This document shows positions 47,014 through 55,717 of a stretch of 64,000 nucleotides of DNA, one piece after another. The position numbers were made by a program, and so were the translations under genes. Source of the DNA: Flagellimonas zhangzhouensis. Lineage in GTDB: Bacteria > Bacteroidota > Bacteroidia > Flavobacteriales > Flavobacteriaceae. Location of the stretch: NCBI RefSeq assembly GCF_900102925.1, contig NZ_FNKI01000002.1, positions 868,001-932,000 on the forward strand, written 5' to 3'. Numbering within the stretch: the first letter of the stretch is position 1; every line of letters starts with the position of its first letter. The notes beneath the pieces were generated by a model, which saw nothing but the letters and a program-made list of their open reading frames with translations, was not told where the DNA came from and did no database searches.

Positions 47014-47050
47014 CCACCGAATGCTGTAAAAAGTGTTTGGTGGTTTTTTT
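47014..47050 (+). terminator. Terminator of island gene 3
   Basis: CCACCGAA (47014-47021), 14-nt loop, TTTGGTGG (47036-47043), TTTTTTT. Arms and preceding text match the terminator of island gene 1. Confidence 0.82.
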
Positions 47051-47156
47051 ATTCTCGCGAAAGCGGGAATCTTTAAGATATCAGTATTGATAATTTAGAT
47101 ATGAGAAATTAGAGGTTAGGTATTTTGATTTTTGGATAGCTGGATTTTTAATTTTT

Positions 47157-47190
47157 GTCATTCTGACGGAGCAAGGCGACCGAAGAATCT
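47157..47190. repeat. GTCATTCTGA repeat, left arm
   Basis: GTCATTCTGACGGAGCAAGG...GAAGAATCT, same pattern as 11412 and 34976. Its inverted partner lies 114 bp downstream. Confidence 0.75.
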
Positions 47191-47303
47191 CTTTTTAGTC
47201 TTTAGATAGTAAGATTTTTAGATATATGGAACAAAGCTTTCTGAACTCTGAACTCTGACTTCAGAAAGAGAAAATTATAAATTGTTTGCTGCTAATTGTA
47301 AAT

Positions 47304-47344
47304 AGATTCTTCACTTCTTGCCGCAGGCAGACGTTCAGAATGAC
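47304..47344. repeat. GTCATTCTGA repeat, right (inverted) arm
   Basis: AGATTCTTCACTTCTTGCCG...GTTCAGAATGAC, the reverse complement of the family arm. Confidence 0.75.
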
Positions 47345-47365
47345 AAAATTTATATGCAGACTTAA

Positions 47366-47389
47366 ACCATCAACCATCAACCATCAACC
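47366..47389. repeat. ACCATCA heptamer tandem repeat
   Basis: Three full copies and a partial fourth of a 7-bp unit, just before the 5'-nucleotidase gene end. Same period as the GTAGACA repeat at 34891. Confidence 0.7.
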
Positions 47390-47411
47390 TTTCACCCTCC
47401 ACCCAATAAAA

Positions 47412-48323
47412 TCAAACCATAATGCTTACTCCCTCTGCGGCGACATTTTTATCAGCATCAAAATAAAAATCGATTCGGCCTAAATTAATTCCGTAGCACC
47501 CCACTTGGTTCACTAAAACAGATTCTCCATTTTGGTTGGTGCGCACATCAGGCTTATCCAAAAAGGTATGTGTATGCCCACCTATGATCAAATTGGTATG
47601 GAATGTTTTTTGTGCCAACTGAATGTCACTCGGCTTGTCTGGATATTTATAATCGTACCCCAAATGCGAAAGACAAACGATGAGGTCGCAGTTTTCTTCC
47701 TCTTTCAATTTGCGCTCCATATCCAATGCGATTTCATAAGGGTTTAGGTATTCCGTTTCTTTATACAAACGTTTGGTAACCAGTCCATCCAATTCAATGC
47801 CTAGGCCATAAACTCCGATTTTCACCCCGTCAACTAAATACGTTTTATAAGGCCTCACATAACCATCCATCACGGTGTTCGAAAAATCATAGTTCGCAGA
47901 GATCATTTCAAAATTGGCATAGGGCATTTGCGCCAAAAGCCCATCAATACCATTGTCAAAATCGTGATTTCCGATGGTGGAAGCATCATAATTGAGCATG
48001 CTCATCAGCTTAAATTCCAATTCACCGCCGTAAAAATTAAAGTAGGGGGTGCCTTGAAAAATATCACCAGCATCAAACAATAAGGTATTTGGATTTTCAT
48101 TTCGAATTTGCTCCACCAAAGTAGCTCTGCGAGCTACTCCGCCCAAATTCGGGAATTCTGAGTGGGAACTGGGAAAAGGATCTATATGGCTATGCACATC
48201 GTTGGTGTGCAAAATGGTGATGTGTTTTTTGCCCAAATTGGAACAACTGTTCAAGCTAAGCCCTCCTAAACCAATTAAGGTTGATGCTGCGGCTGTATTG
48301 GAAATAAATTCTCTTCTTTTCAT
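47412..48323 (-). CDS. Metallophosphatase, N-terminal half of a split 5'-nucleotidase
   Basis: A 303-residue calcineurin-like phosphoesterase with an RREFISN twin-arginine-like N-terminus and a lipobox-like LSLNSC. Metal-site motifs are complete: ILHTNDVHSH (about 36-45), FDAGDIFQG, IGNHDFDNG, SHLGYD and GGHTHTF. It corresponds to the N-terminal domain of UshA-type nucleotidases. Its start overlaps the upstream gene encoding the C-terminal domain (ATGA), so the two halves are made from one transcript. Confidence 0.88.
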   Translation of the reverse strand: MKRREFISNTAAASTLIGLGGLSLNSCSNLGKKHITILHTNDVHSHIDPFPSSHSEFPNLGGVARRATLVEQIRNENPNTLLFDAGDIFQGTPYFNFYGGELEFKLMSMLNYDASTIGNHDFDNGIDGLLAQMPYANFEMISANYDFSNTVMDGYVRPYKTYLVDGVKIGVYGLGIELDGLVTKRLYKETEYLNPYEIALDMERKLKEEENCDLIVCLSHLGYDYKYPDKPSDIQLAQKTFHTNLIIGGHTHTFLDKPDVRTNQNGESVLVNQVGCYGINLGRIDFYFDADKNVAAEGVSIMV

Positions 48324-49090
48324 TGGTCCAATTGAATAAAACGGTCGTCAATAATTGCTTTCAGGGTATCCACTTTATTAAAGTGGTCGATAATGGCATT
48401 TCTTAAAAGATAATCAGTCTCGGTAACCGATATTATTTCATCAAAAAAGCCCACACTTGGTCCACCATTCACCAAATAGTCAGAGGAGGCGACATAGTAA
48501 CTCCGACTTTCATCAAAAGGCTCACCTTGAATATTCACAGATTCCAAAGCCCTATTTTTATCCGTAACAATCTGAATATGGGAAATTGGGTGTTTTCGTG
48601 ATGCCTTAGAAACAAAATTGATCAGTTTTCTTGTAGCAGAACCGCTGAGTTCCGCCACCACAATATAATTTTCAAAAGGCATAACCTCATAAGCGTTTCG
48701 TGCGGTCACATTTCCTGCAGAGATAATAGACCGAACCCCACCAGCATTTAAAACCACAAAGTCAAGGTCTTTTCCTGTCCTGGTTTTAAAAATGGGTGCG
48801 GTTTCCTCAAAAACTATGTCGGCCATTAAATTACCCATAGAGGTGCTTCGTTCTCCATCGTTTGTTAACAAGGGTTTTGGGGCGTAGGCCAACGTGCTGT
48901 CCAAAATTTCATTGATACGATTTCGGTATGGAGTTACAAAGTCTGAGATGGAATCTACTTCCACATAGGTGGAATCAATGGTGATTTGTTTGCCCTGTAT
49001 TTCGGAAAGGGTTCCAGTCTCATTTTTACAGGACATCAAAAAACAAAAAGTTGTAAATACAACAAATTGTTTAAAATTTAAATAGTTCAC
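48320..49090 (-). CDS. 5'-nucleotidase C-terminal domain lipoprotein, second half of the split enzyme
   Basis: A 256-residue protein with a lipoprotein signal (FVVFTTFCFLMSC) and a 5_nucleotid_C domain: ERSTSMGNLMADIV, VLNAGGVRSIISAG, NAYEVMPFENYIVV and SDYLVNGG. In UshA this domain binds the nucleotide base. The start is a GTG at 49090; no ATG upstream fits. It precedes the metallophosphatase gene with a 4-nt overlap, in reverse domain order compared with a fused enzyme. Confidence 0.88.
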   Translation of the reverse strand: MNYLNFKQFVVFTTFCFLMSCKNETGTLSEIQGKQITIDSTYVEVDSISDFVTPYRNRINEILDSTLAYAPKPLLTNDGERSTSMGNLMADIVFEETAPIFKTRTGKDLDFVVLNAGGVRSIISAGNVTARNAYEVMPFENYIVVAELSGSATRKLINFVSKASRKHPISHIQIVTDKNRALESVNIQGEPFDESRSYYVASSDYLVNGGPSVGFFDEIISVTETDYLLRNAIIDHFNKVDTLKAIIDDRFIQLDQ

Positions 49091-49126
49091 GTATGTATCT
49101 TTGCTAAGTTGTCTTGGTAGATTATT

Positions 49127-49134
49127 TACCTTTG
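49127..49134 (+). promoter_or_regulatory. Promoter of the DUF6913-dapA genes (-7 box)
   Basis: TACCTTTG, 18 nt before the ATG, with TTG at 49101-49103 (23-nt spacing). A second TAnnTTTG (TATCTTTG, 49096-49103) lies upstream and overlaps that TTG. Confidence 0.5.
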
Positions 49135-49152
49135 TAAAAATGCAACAAAAAT

Positions 49153-49686
49153 ATGTTTATACGGGGACTCCAAGACAAATTTAAGGTTAAATCCGGGCAA
49201 AAATATTTACAGGAGGAGTTGGATAAACCTTCCAAACCTGTAGCTAGGAAAAAAGGTATCAGTAGCATAGGCTGTATTGTGGATGTGGATAGCTTTAAGA
49301 ATGCTGAGGCCTTTTATGAATTGATCGAAGAGTTTTCGCTCAGACCCAATGCCATAAAAATTATTGGGTACAAAAAGGAGTACGATAAAAATTCACCTTA
49401 TGCCATCCAGATTTTTTCCGATAAGGACTTGGGTTGGAAGGGGCAGATAGAGAATGGCTACGTACTCGAGTTTTTGGGCAGGGAATACGATATGTTGATC
49501 AATTATTACGAAGAAGACAGTTTGATGATGAAGTTGCTGTCGGTACAAAGCGCTGCTCGCTTAAAGGTTGGTTTGGGTTCTCAAGATCCAAAATTGAACG
49601 ATTTGATCTTAAATACACCCTTGAACGATTTTAAATTGTTCAAAAGTGAATTGAAAAAGTATTTAAAGGTTTTAAACGAAATTTAG
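49153..49686 (+). CDS. Conserved Flavobacteriia protein (DUF6913-like)
   Basis: A 177-residue soluble protein with a basic N-terminus and a compact alpha/beta body ([49 protein letters not shown] in parts). It resembles DUF6913, function unknown. It ends one base before the dapA ATG and is expected to be co-transcribed with it; divergent from the split 5'-nucleotidase. Confidence 0.78.
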   Translation: MFIRGLQDKFKVKSGQKYLQEELDKPSKPVARKKGISSIGCIVDVDSFKNAEAFYELIEEFSLRPNAIKIIGYKKEYDKNSPYAIQIFSDKDLGWKGQIENGYVLEFLGREYDMLINYYEEDSLMMKLLSVQSAARLKVGLGSQDPKLNDLILNTPLNDFKLFKSELKKYLKVLNEI

Positions 49687-49687
49687 A

Positions 49688-50578
49688 ATGGAACAATTGG
49701 TTGGAACAGGCGTTGCGTTGGTAACTCCCTTTAGGGAAGATGCTTCAATTGATGTGGATGCACTAACTCGAATCGTAGAGTTTAATATAAAGGAAGGAGT
49801 CGACTATTTGGTGGTGTTGGGCACTACGGCAGAATCGGCCACCTTGTCCAAAGCTGACAAACAATTGGTCATCGATGTAGTGGTTCGTACCAATGCAGGC
49901 CGTTTACCATTGGTTTTGGGAATTGGGGGGAACAATACCTTGGGGGTTGTTGATGAACTGCAATCCACGGACCTTTCCGAATTTGATGCCGTGTTATCGG
50001 TTTCACCTTATTACAACAAACCAACCCAGGAAGGCATTTATCAGCATTTTAAAGCTATTGCCAGTGCCTCTCCAAAACCTATAATATTATATAATGTTCC
50101 TTCTCGAACAGGTAGTAATATGCTGCCTGAGACCACATTAAGATTGGCACATGAAGTTTCTAATATTGTGGCCATCAAGGAAGCTTGCGGTGATATGATT
50201 CAAATTGATAAGATCATTCGTGAAAAACCCGCCCATTTTATGGTTATTTCCGGGGATGATTTTACAGCATTACCAACTGTTTTAGCTGGTGGTTCAGGTG
50301 TTATTTCAGTTATCGGGCAAGGACTACCAACTGAATTTTCCCAAATGATCAATCTTGGATTGGAAGGCAATGCCACGGATGCCTATAAAATCCATCATAA
50401 AATAGCACCTTTAATGACCTTGATTTTTGAAGAGGGAAATCCAGCAGGTATTAAAAGTGTTTTCGAAAATTTAGGCCTTTCCACAGCAAATGTTCGCTTA
50501 CCTTTAATGGAAGCAACTGCGGGATTAAAAGAAAAAATAGGCTCCTTTTTGAAGTCCTTGGATAGAGCTCATGTTTAA
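49688..50578 (+). CDS. dapA: 4-hydroxy-tetrahydrodipicolinate synthase
   Basis: Condenses pyruvate with aspartate semialdehyde in the lysine/diaminopimelate branch. The 296-residue TIM barrel has [20 protein letters not shown] (Tyr of the catalytic triad), NVPSRTG and the Schiff-base lysine in AIKEACGD (near 162). dapF lies 20 kb away, so the pathway is dispersed. Confidence 0.96.
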   Translation: MEQLVGTGVALVTPFREDASIDVDALTRIVEFNIKEGVDYLVVLGTTAESATLSKADKQLVIDVVVRTNAGRLPLVLGIGGNNTLGVVDELQSTDLSEFDAVLSVSPYYNKPTQEGIYQHFKAIASASPKPIILYNVPSRTGSNMLPETTLRLAHEVSNIVAIKEACGDMIQIDKIIREKPAHFMVISGDDFTALPTVLAGGSGVISVIGQGLPTEFSQMINLGLEGNATDAYKIHHKIAPLMTLIFEEGNPAGIKSVFENLGLSTANVRLPLMEATAGLKEKIGSFLKSLDRAHV

Positions 50579-50674
50579 AATTCGTTAAAAGTTGCCCAAT
50601 TCCTTGGGGAATGGCTTTGGTTCCAGTTACATTTGAGTGGTTAAAATTCTTTTTTTAAATCCGTTCAATATCAC

Positions 50675-50682
50675 TAATTTTG
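50675..50682 (+). promoter_or_regulatory. bamD promoter (-7 box)
   Basis: TAATTTTG ends 5 nt before an ATG at 50687, so transcription should begin at or after that codon. This favours the ATG at 50699 as the true start. Confidence 0.55.
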
Positions 50683-50698
50683 CAAAATGTTTTTGAAA

Positions 50699-51520
50699 AT
50701 GAGGTCAATACTTCTTCTTTGTAGTGCAGTTATTTTGCTTGCATCCTGTAGCGAGTACCAAAAGGTACTTAAAAATACAGATGTTGCGGCCAAATACGAA
50801 ATGGCAGAAAAATTCTATAATGAAGGAGATTATAAAAGAGCTGTACGCTTGTTCGAACAGATTGCCCCAAAATATGTAGGTAAACCGCAAGGGGAGCGTG
50901 TAATGTTCTTTTTTGCTGATTCTTATTTTAAAACCGAAGATTATTACCTGGCGGGATATCAATTCGAAAGATTTGTGAAATCCTACCCGAGAAGTGATAA
51001 AATCCAAGAGGCCAGTTTTTTGGGAGCCAAAAGTTATTACGAGCTTTCACCTGCATATTCTTTAGATCAAGGTGATACGGACAAAGCATTGGCAAAACTG
51101 CAAACCTTTATCAACCAATATCCAGAATCGGAATATTTTGCGGAAGCAAACACGATGGCTGAGGAATTAACGGCCAAAAAGGAAAAGAAACAGGTAGAAA
51201 TTGCCAAGCAATTCAATAAGCTAGGTCAATTTAACTTTCCTGTTTTGGTATCAGCGATTGAAGCGTTCGATAATTTTATCACAGACAATCCAGGTTCCGT
51301 TTATAGAGAAGAGGCACTGTATTACCGTATTGAATCAACCACTACATTGGCGTTGAACAGTACCATGGACAAACAACAAGAACGTCTGGAAGAAGCTTTG
51401 GATTCGTATAACACTTTGTTGCGTTATTTTCCAGAAACCCAGTTTAAGAAAAAGGCAGATGACCTTGCGGAAACTATTCGAAAGGAATTGAGCATTTACG
51501 ACACATCAATATCAAAATAA
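50699..51520 (+). CDS. bamD: Outer-membrane assembly lipoprotein BamD
   Basis: Essential BAM-complex lipoprotein with TPR repeats. The 273-residue protein has signal MRSILLLCSAVILLASC, then SEYQKVLKNTDVAAKYEMAEKFYNEGDYKRAVRLFEQI, the first of about five TPRs. It leads the run bamD-rpoZ-coaBC-DUF4835-recN, an order common in Flavobacteriia. Confidence 0.92.
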   Translation: MRSILLLCSAVILLASCSEYQKVLKNTDVAAKYEMAEKFYNEGDYKRAVRLFEQIAPKYVGKPQGERVMFFFADSYFKTEDYYLAGYQFERFVKSYPRSDKIQEASFLGAKSYYELSPAYSLDQGDTDKALAKLQTFINQYPESEYFAEANTMAEELTAKKEKKQVEIAKQFNKLGQFNFPVLVSAIEAFDNFITDNPGSVYREEALYYRIESTTTLALNSTMDKQQERLEEALDSYNTLLRYFPETQFKKKADDLAETIRKELSIYDTSISK

Positions 51521-51540
51521 AAGTTTTTAAACCACTGCAC

Positions 51541-51867
51541 ATGCAAGATTTGAAAAATACAAAGGCACCGGTATCTACCAAAACATTGAACAGAAACGAG
51601 TTCGATGCCAGCACTGGTAACATTTATGAAGCAATTTCCATTGCCTCTAAAAGAGCGATTCAAATCAACTCTGAAATCAAAAAAGAGTTGTTGGAGAAAT
51701 TGGAAGAATTTGCTACATACAGTGATAGCTTGGAAGAAGTATTTGAAAACAAAGAGCAAATCGAAGTTTCCAAATTCTACGAAAAGTTGCCAAAACCACA
51801 CGCCTTGGCTGTACAAGAGTGGTTGGAAGATAAAATCTATTACAGAAACACAGAGAAAGACGCCTAA
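51541..51867 (+). CDS. rpoZ: RNA polymerase omega subunit, Bacteroidota type (Rpb6-like)
   Basis: A 108-residue protein with GNIYEAISIASKRAIQINSEIKKELLEKL (about 27-55), the omega/Rpb6 helix that clamps the beta-prime subunit. It is longer than the E. coli subunit, as in other Bacteroidota. It lies immediately before coaBC; a similar omega-coaBC order is common in bacteria. Confidence 0.88.
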   Translation: MQDLKNTKAPVSTKTLNRNEFDASTGNIYEAISIASKRAIQINSEIKKELLEKLEEFATYSDSLEEVFENKEQIEVSKFYEKLPKPHALAVQEWLEDKIYYRNTEKDA

Positions 51868-51870
51868 GAA

Positions 51871-53076
51871 ATGCTTAGCGGTAAAAACATCCTTTTGGGT
51901 ATTTCCGGAGGAATTGCCGCCTACAAGACCACATTTTTAGTTAGGTTATTGATAAAAGCTGGCGCTCAGGTCAAAATAGTAATGACCCAGAGCGCCAGCT
52001 CTTTTGTTTCCCCCCTCACACTTTCCACTTTGTCCAAAAATCCTGTTTTGATGGATTTTGTGAATGAAGAAGATGGAAGTTTATCTTGGAACAATCATGT
52101 TGAGTTGGGGCTTTGGACCGATCTAATGCTTGTGGCGCCCGCTACGGCCAATACCTTATCCAAAATGGCACATGGCACTTGCGACAACCTACTTTTAGCA
52201 ACCTACTTGTCCGCCAAATGTCCAGTATATTTTGCTCCAGCTATGGATTTGGACATGTACAAGCACGAATCCACCAAAAATTCCATTCAAAAGCTTGAAT
52301 CCTATGGCAATGTGATGATTCCAGCTGAATCTGGTGAGCTGGCCAGTGGATTGCATGGCGAAGGGCGTATGGCCGAGCCTGAAAACATCGTTCAATTTAT
52401 TGAAGCCCATTTACGCAAAGGATTGCCACTTTCGGGAAAAAAAGTATTGATTACTGCAGGCCCAACCCAAGAGGCTATCGATCCTGTTCGGTTTTTAGGG
52501 AATCGTTCCACAGGTACTATGGGGTTTGAATTGGCAAAAAGAGCCGCTAATCTTGGCGCTGAGGTGGTTTTGGTAGCTGGACCAACTTCATTAAAGTTGG
52601 AAAACAGTCAAATCGAATTGATTCGGGTAACCTCTGCCCAAGAAATGTATGAAGCTTGTCATGCACATTATGCAAAAATGGATGTAGCCATTTGTGCAGC
52701 AGCAGTGGCCGATTACAGACCCAAATACGTAGCCCAAGAAAAAATGAAAAAGAAGGATGGGGAGCTGAGCATTGAGTTAGAGCGTACCCCAGATATTCTT
52801 TTTTCCCTAGGTCAAAACAAAAAGAAGCAGTTTTTGGTAGGGTTTGCCCTTGAGACCGAAAATGAACTTGAAAATGCTAAGGGAAAGCTCCAAAGAAAAA
52901 ACCTGGACGCCATTGTGTTGAATTCCTTAAAAGATTCAGGTGCTGGTTTTGGAGGAGGCACCAATAAAATCACCTTTATAGATAAGAATTCGGAGATAAA
53001 AACGTTTGATGTGAAAGAGAAGTCCGAAGTGGCTTCCGATATTTGGAAAGAAATCATCTCCAGAATTCATGCGTAA
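51871..53076 (+). CDS. coaBC: Phosphopantothenoylcysteine decarboxylase / phosphopantothenate-cysteine ligase
   Basis: Makes 4'-phosphopantetheine for coenzyme A. Of 401 residues, about 1-180 are the flavin-dependent decarboxylase (GISGGIAAYK 10-19; catalytic-base His76 in NNHVELG) and 185-401 the ligase (ITAGPTQEAIDPVRFL, NRSTGTMG, AAVADYRP). Two residues differ from the E. coli enzyme: the PXMN motif reads PAMD (Asp126), and the redox Cys of the clamp loop is Ser159 (ELASGLHGEGRM). Overlaps the next gene by 8 nt. Confidence 0.94.
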   Translation: MLSGKNILLGISGGIAAYKTTFLVRLLIKAGAQVKIVMTQSASSFVSPLTLSTLSKNPVLMDFVNEEDGSLSWNNHVELGLWTDLMLVAPATANTLSKMAHGTCDNLLLATYLSAKCPVYFAPAMDLDMYKHESTKNSIQKLESYGNVMIPAESGELASGLHGEGRMAEPENIVQFIEAHLRKGLPLSGKKVLITAGPTQEAIDPVRFLGNRSTGTMGFELAKRAANLGAEVVLVAGPTSLKLENSQIELIRVTSAQEMYEACHAHYAKMDVAICAAAVADYRPKYVAQEKMKKKDGELSIELERTPDILFSLGQNKKKQFLVGFALETENELENAKGKLQRKNLDAIVLNSLKDSGAGFGGGTNKITFIDKNSEIKTFDVKEKSEVASDIWKEIISRIHA

Positions 53077-53959
53077 ACTACTGTCTTTCTTTTTGTTGTG
53101 TACAGTTTCAGTTTCGGGTTTTGCCCAGGAACTCAATTGCACGGTTACGGTCAATTCTGACCAAGTAAACCAGACCAATCAACAGATTTTTAAGACGTTG
53201 GAACGTTCATTGAACGATTTCGTAAATAAAAGTAAGTGGACCAACCGCGTGTATCGGGAGAATGAAAAGGTGAACGCAAGAATGTTCATCACCGTAACCC
53301 AATACGAATCAGATCGTTTTGAGGCCAATATTCAAATTCAATCAGCTCGCCCAGTTTTTAATACCTCATACGAAAGTCCCGTTTTCAATTATAAGGATAA
53401 CGCTTTTAATTTTATTTACCAAGAGTTTCAGCCATTGGTGTACAACCCAAATTCCTTCGACTCCAATTTGGTTGGAGTAATTTCGTACTACGTTTATATC
53501 ATTTTGGGGCTAGATGCCGACACATTCTCTTTGGAAGGCGGTAATGATTACTATCGCAGAGCGCAAAATATAGTGGCCCAAGCTCAAAGTTCAAGTTATA
53601 GTGGTTGGAGTCAAGATACGGGAGACCGTACCCGATTTGAATTGGTGGACAATCTTTTGAGCAACTCTTTTAGGGAATATCGTATAGCCATGTACAATTA
53701 CCACCGTAAAGGGTTGGATGTATTGGCGGACAACAATAGCACGGGCAAGCAAATTATAGCAGGAAGTCTTCGTTTGTTCGAAACCTTGATCAATCGTAGG
53801 CCCAATGCCTTTTTGATTCAGACGTTTTTCGATGCCAAATCAGAAGAAATTCAAAATATCTTCTCCGATGGCCCCAAGGTCGATGTGGTAAAACTCAAGG
53901 AAACCCTGAACAAAGTAGCCCCATTTTATTCCAGCACTTGGAATCAAATAAATTACTAG
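53069..53959 (+). CDS. DUF4835 exported protein
   Basis: A 296-residue protein with signal peptide (LLSFFLLCTVSVSGFA) and the DUF4835 start QELNCTVTVNSDQV. Beta-rich N-terminal half, helical C-terminal half (DNNSTGKQIIAGSLRLFETLINRRPNAFLIQTFFDAKSEE in parts). Confined to Bacteroidota and constant in its place between coaBC and recN; periplasmic, function unknown. Confidence 0.85.
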   Translation: MRKLLSFFLLCTVSVSGFAQELNCTVTVNSDQVNQTNQQIFKTLERSLNDFVNKSKWTNRVYRENEKVNARMFITVTQYESDRFEANIQIQSARPVFNTSYESPVFNYKDNAFNFIYQEFQPLVYNPNSFDSNLVGVISYYVYIILGLDADTFSLEGGNDYYRRAQNIVAQAQSSSYSGWSQDTGDRTRFELVDNLLSNSFREYRIAMYNYHRKGLDVLADNNSTGKQIIAGSLRLFETLINRRPNAFLIQTFFDAKSEEIQNIFSDGPKVDVVKLKETLNKVAPFYSSTWNQINY

Positions 53960-54005
53960 TGCAGTTCTCCAAAGAAATTTATCTTTACGGATAAAATCTT
54001 CAGAA

Positions 54006-55658
54006 TTGCTAGTAAATCTATCCATTCAAAATTATGCATTGATTGACGACGTAAGCGTTGGTTTTTCCAAAGGCTTCACCACTATTACTGGTGAAACTGG
54101 AGCAGGAAAATCGATTCTTTTAGGTGGTCTTTCCTTGGTTTTGGGAAATCGGGCTGATTTATCCTCTCTTAAAAATACCGAACAAAAATGTGTTATAGAA
54201 GCTGAGTTCGATATTTCAAACTATGATTTAAGATCATTTTTCAAGAAGAATGACCTTGATTATGAAGATGTCACCATTCTGAGAAGGGAAATTTTGCCCA
54301 GCGGAAAATCTCGTGCTTTTATAAATGATTCCCCTGTGACTTTGGATGTGATGCGTTCTTTGGGTGATCGCTTGGTAGATGTGCACTCACAGCACCAAAC
54401 CTTGCGACTTACAGAAAATGATTTTCAGATGAAGGTGTTGGATGCGCTAGGAGGGAATGCAGAACTTCTTTTGGGATACGTTGGAGAACTTTCCAAATTG
54501 AGAAAAGCATCCAAGGAATTAAAAGATTTAGAAGATTTTCAAGCTGAAGCTGACAAGGAACACGACTACAATACCTTTTTGTTGAAAGAACTCCAAGATG
54601 CAAAACTTAAAGAAGGGATGCAGGAAGAACTGGAAGAGGAGTATGAGCAGTTGAGCAATGTGGAGCAAATCATGGAAAAATTGGCTGCCAGTCATCAATT
54701 GTTGAATGATGAACAGTTGGGTGTTGTTGGTAGATTGGGTGATTTAAAGCGTGAGTTTCAAGGCTTGACGGATTTTGGCACAGATTACAAGGCATTGAGC
54801 GATAGGATTCAATCCGTTTTGATTGAAATGGATGATGTAGCCTCCGAAATTGAGCAATTAAAAGATGGGGTAGAGGCCAATCCAGATAGATTGGAAACCG
54901 TGAATGGTCAATTGCAACAATTGTATGACCTTCAGAAAAAACATCATACCGATTCTGTTAACGAATTGATTCAAATTCGAGAAACATTGACCGAAAAAGT
55001 GGATGTGGTCGCCAATATGGAAGCCAACATTTTAGCCAAGAAATCGGAAGTTGAAAAAATCACTCAAGAAGTAAATGGGTGGGCAAAGAAAATAAGTGAC
55101 AATAGAACCAAAGTGATTCCAAAGTTAAAAGGAATGCTTCAAGAGCAATTGGCCTTGTTGGGAATGCCTTCAGCTAGTTTTTCAATTGAAATCGACCCGT
55201 CCAATTCCTTTAAAACCAATGGAAAAGATGAATTGACCTTCTTGTTTTCTGCTAACAAAGGCTCCAATTACGGAGAATTAAAAAAAGTGGCTTCAGGAGG
55301 GGAATTATCAAGAATTATGTTGGTCATCAAATCCATTTTGGCGGAATACGAAAACCTTCCGACCATGATGTTCGACGAAATTGACACTGGAGTATCGGGC
55401 GAGATTTCAAACCGAATGGGCGAAATCATGCAGCAAATGGGAAATTCCATGCAAGTATTTTCCATTACACATTTGCCTCAAGTGGCATCCAAAGGAAAAT
55501 ATCAATTTAAGGTATATAAGGAGGAAGGTGAAGCAGGAACTAGTACCCACATTAAACAATTGAGCACAGATGAACGTGTTCGGGAGTTAGCGGAAATGCT
55601 TGGAGGCAAAACGCTATCAGAATCTGCTTTGGCACATGCAAAGGAATTATTGCAGTAA
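54006..55658 (+). CDS. recN: DNA repair protein RecN
   Basis: SMC-like ATPase used early in double-strand-break repair. The 550-residue protein has Walker A ITGETGAGKSI (near 27-37), a central coiled coil (about 150-370) and the C-terminal signature plus Walker B (ASGGELSRIML, MMFDEIDTGVSG). The start is a TTG at 54006 reading MLVNLSIQNYALIDDV, where the family begins; no ATG is available nearby. Confidence 0.95.
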   Translation: MLVNLSIQNYALIDDVSVGFSKGFTTITGETGAGKSILLGGLSLVLGNRADLSSLKNTEQKCVIEAEFDISNYDLRSFFKKNDLDYEDVTILRREILPSGKSRAFINDSPVTLDVMRSLGDRLVDVHSQHQTLRLTENDFQMKVLDALGGNAELLLGYVGELSKLRKASKELKDLEDFQAEADKEHDYNTFLLKELQDAKLKEGMQEELEEEYEQLSNVEQIMEKLAASHQLLNDEQLGVVGRLGDLKREFQGLTDFGTDYKALSDRIQSVLIEMDDVASEIEQLKDGVEANPDRLETVNGQLQQLYDLQKKHHTDSVNELIQIRETLTEKVDVVANMEANILAKKSEVEKITQEVNGWAKKISDNRTKVIPKLKGMLQEQLALLGMPSASFSIEIDPSNSFKTNGKDELTFLFSANKGSNYGELKKVASGGELSRIMLVIKSILAEYENLPTMMFDEIDTGVSGEISNRMGEIMQQMGNSMQVFSITHLPQVASKGKYQFKVYKEEGEAGTSTHIKQLSTDERVRELAEMLGGKTLSESALAHAKELLQ

Positions 55659-55682
55659 AATGCAAACTTCAATTAGTTTAAA

Positions 55683-55690
55683 TATCTTTG
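55683..55690 (+). promoter_or_regulatory. fabI promoter (-7 box)
   Basis: TATCTTTG, 27 nt before the fabI ATG. It overlaps an in-frame TTG at 55688, excluding that as start. Confidence 0.5.
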
Positions 55691-55717
55691 CAATACAATC
55701 AACAACTCATAGAAAAT

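Larger units (their letters stand above)
46979..47411. other. 433-bp repeat-rich gap closing the island
   Basis: Contains the gene 3 terminator, a CTCGCGAAAGCGGGAATC fragment (47055-47072), the two arms of a GTCATTCTGA element, TGAACTC heptamer pairs near 47236 and an ACCATCA tandem repeat. No gene seen. Confidence 0.65.

Noticed and set aside
50596-50615. Hairpin CCCAATTCC/GGAATGG after dapA as a terminator
   Set aside because: Stem is interrupted and no T-run follows.
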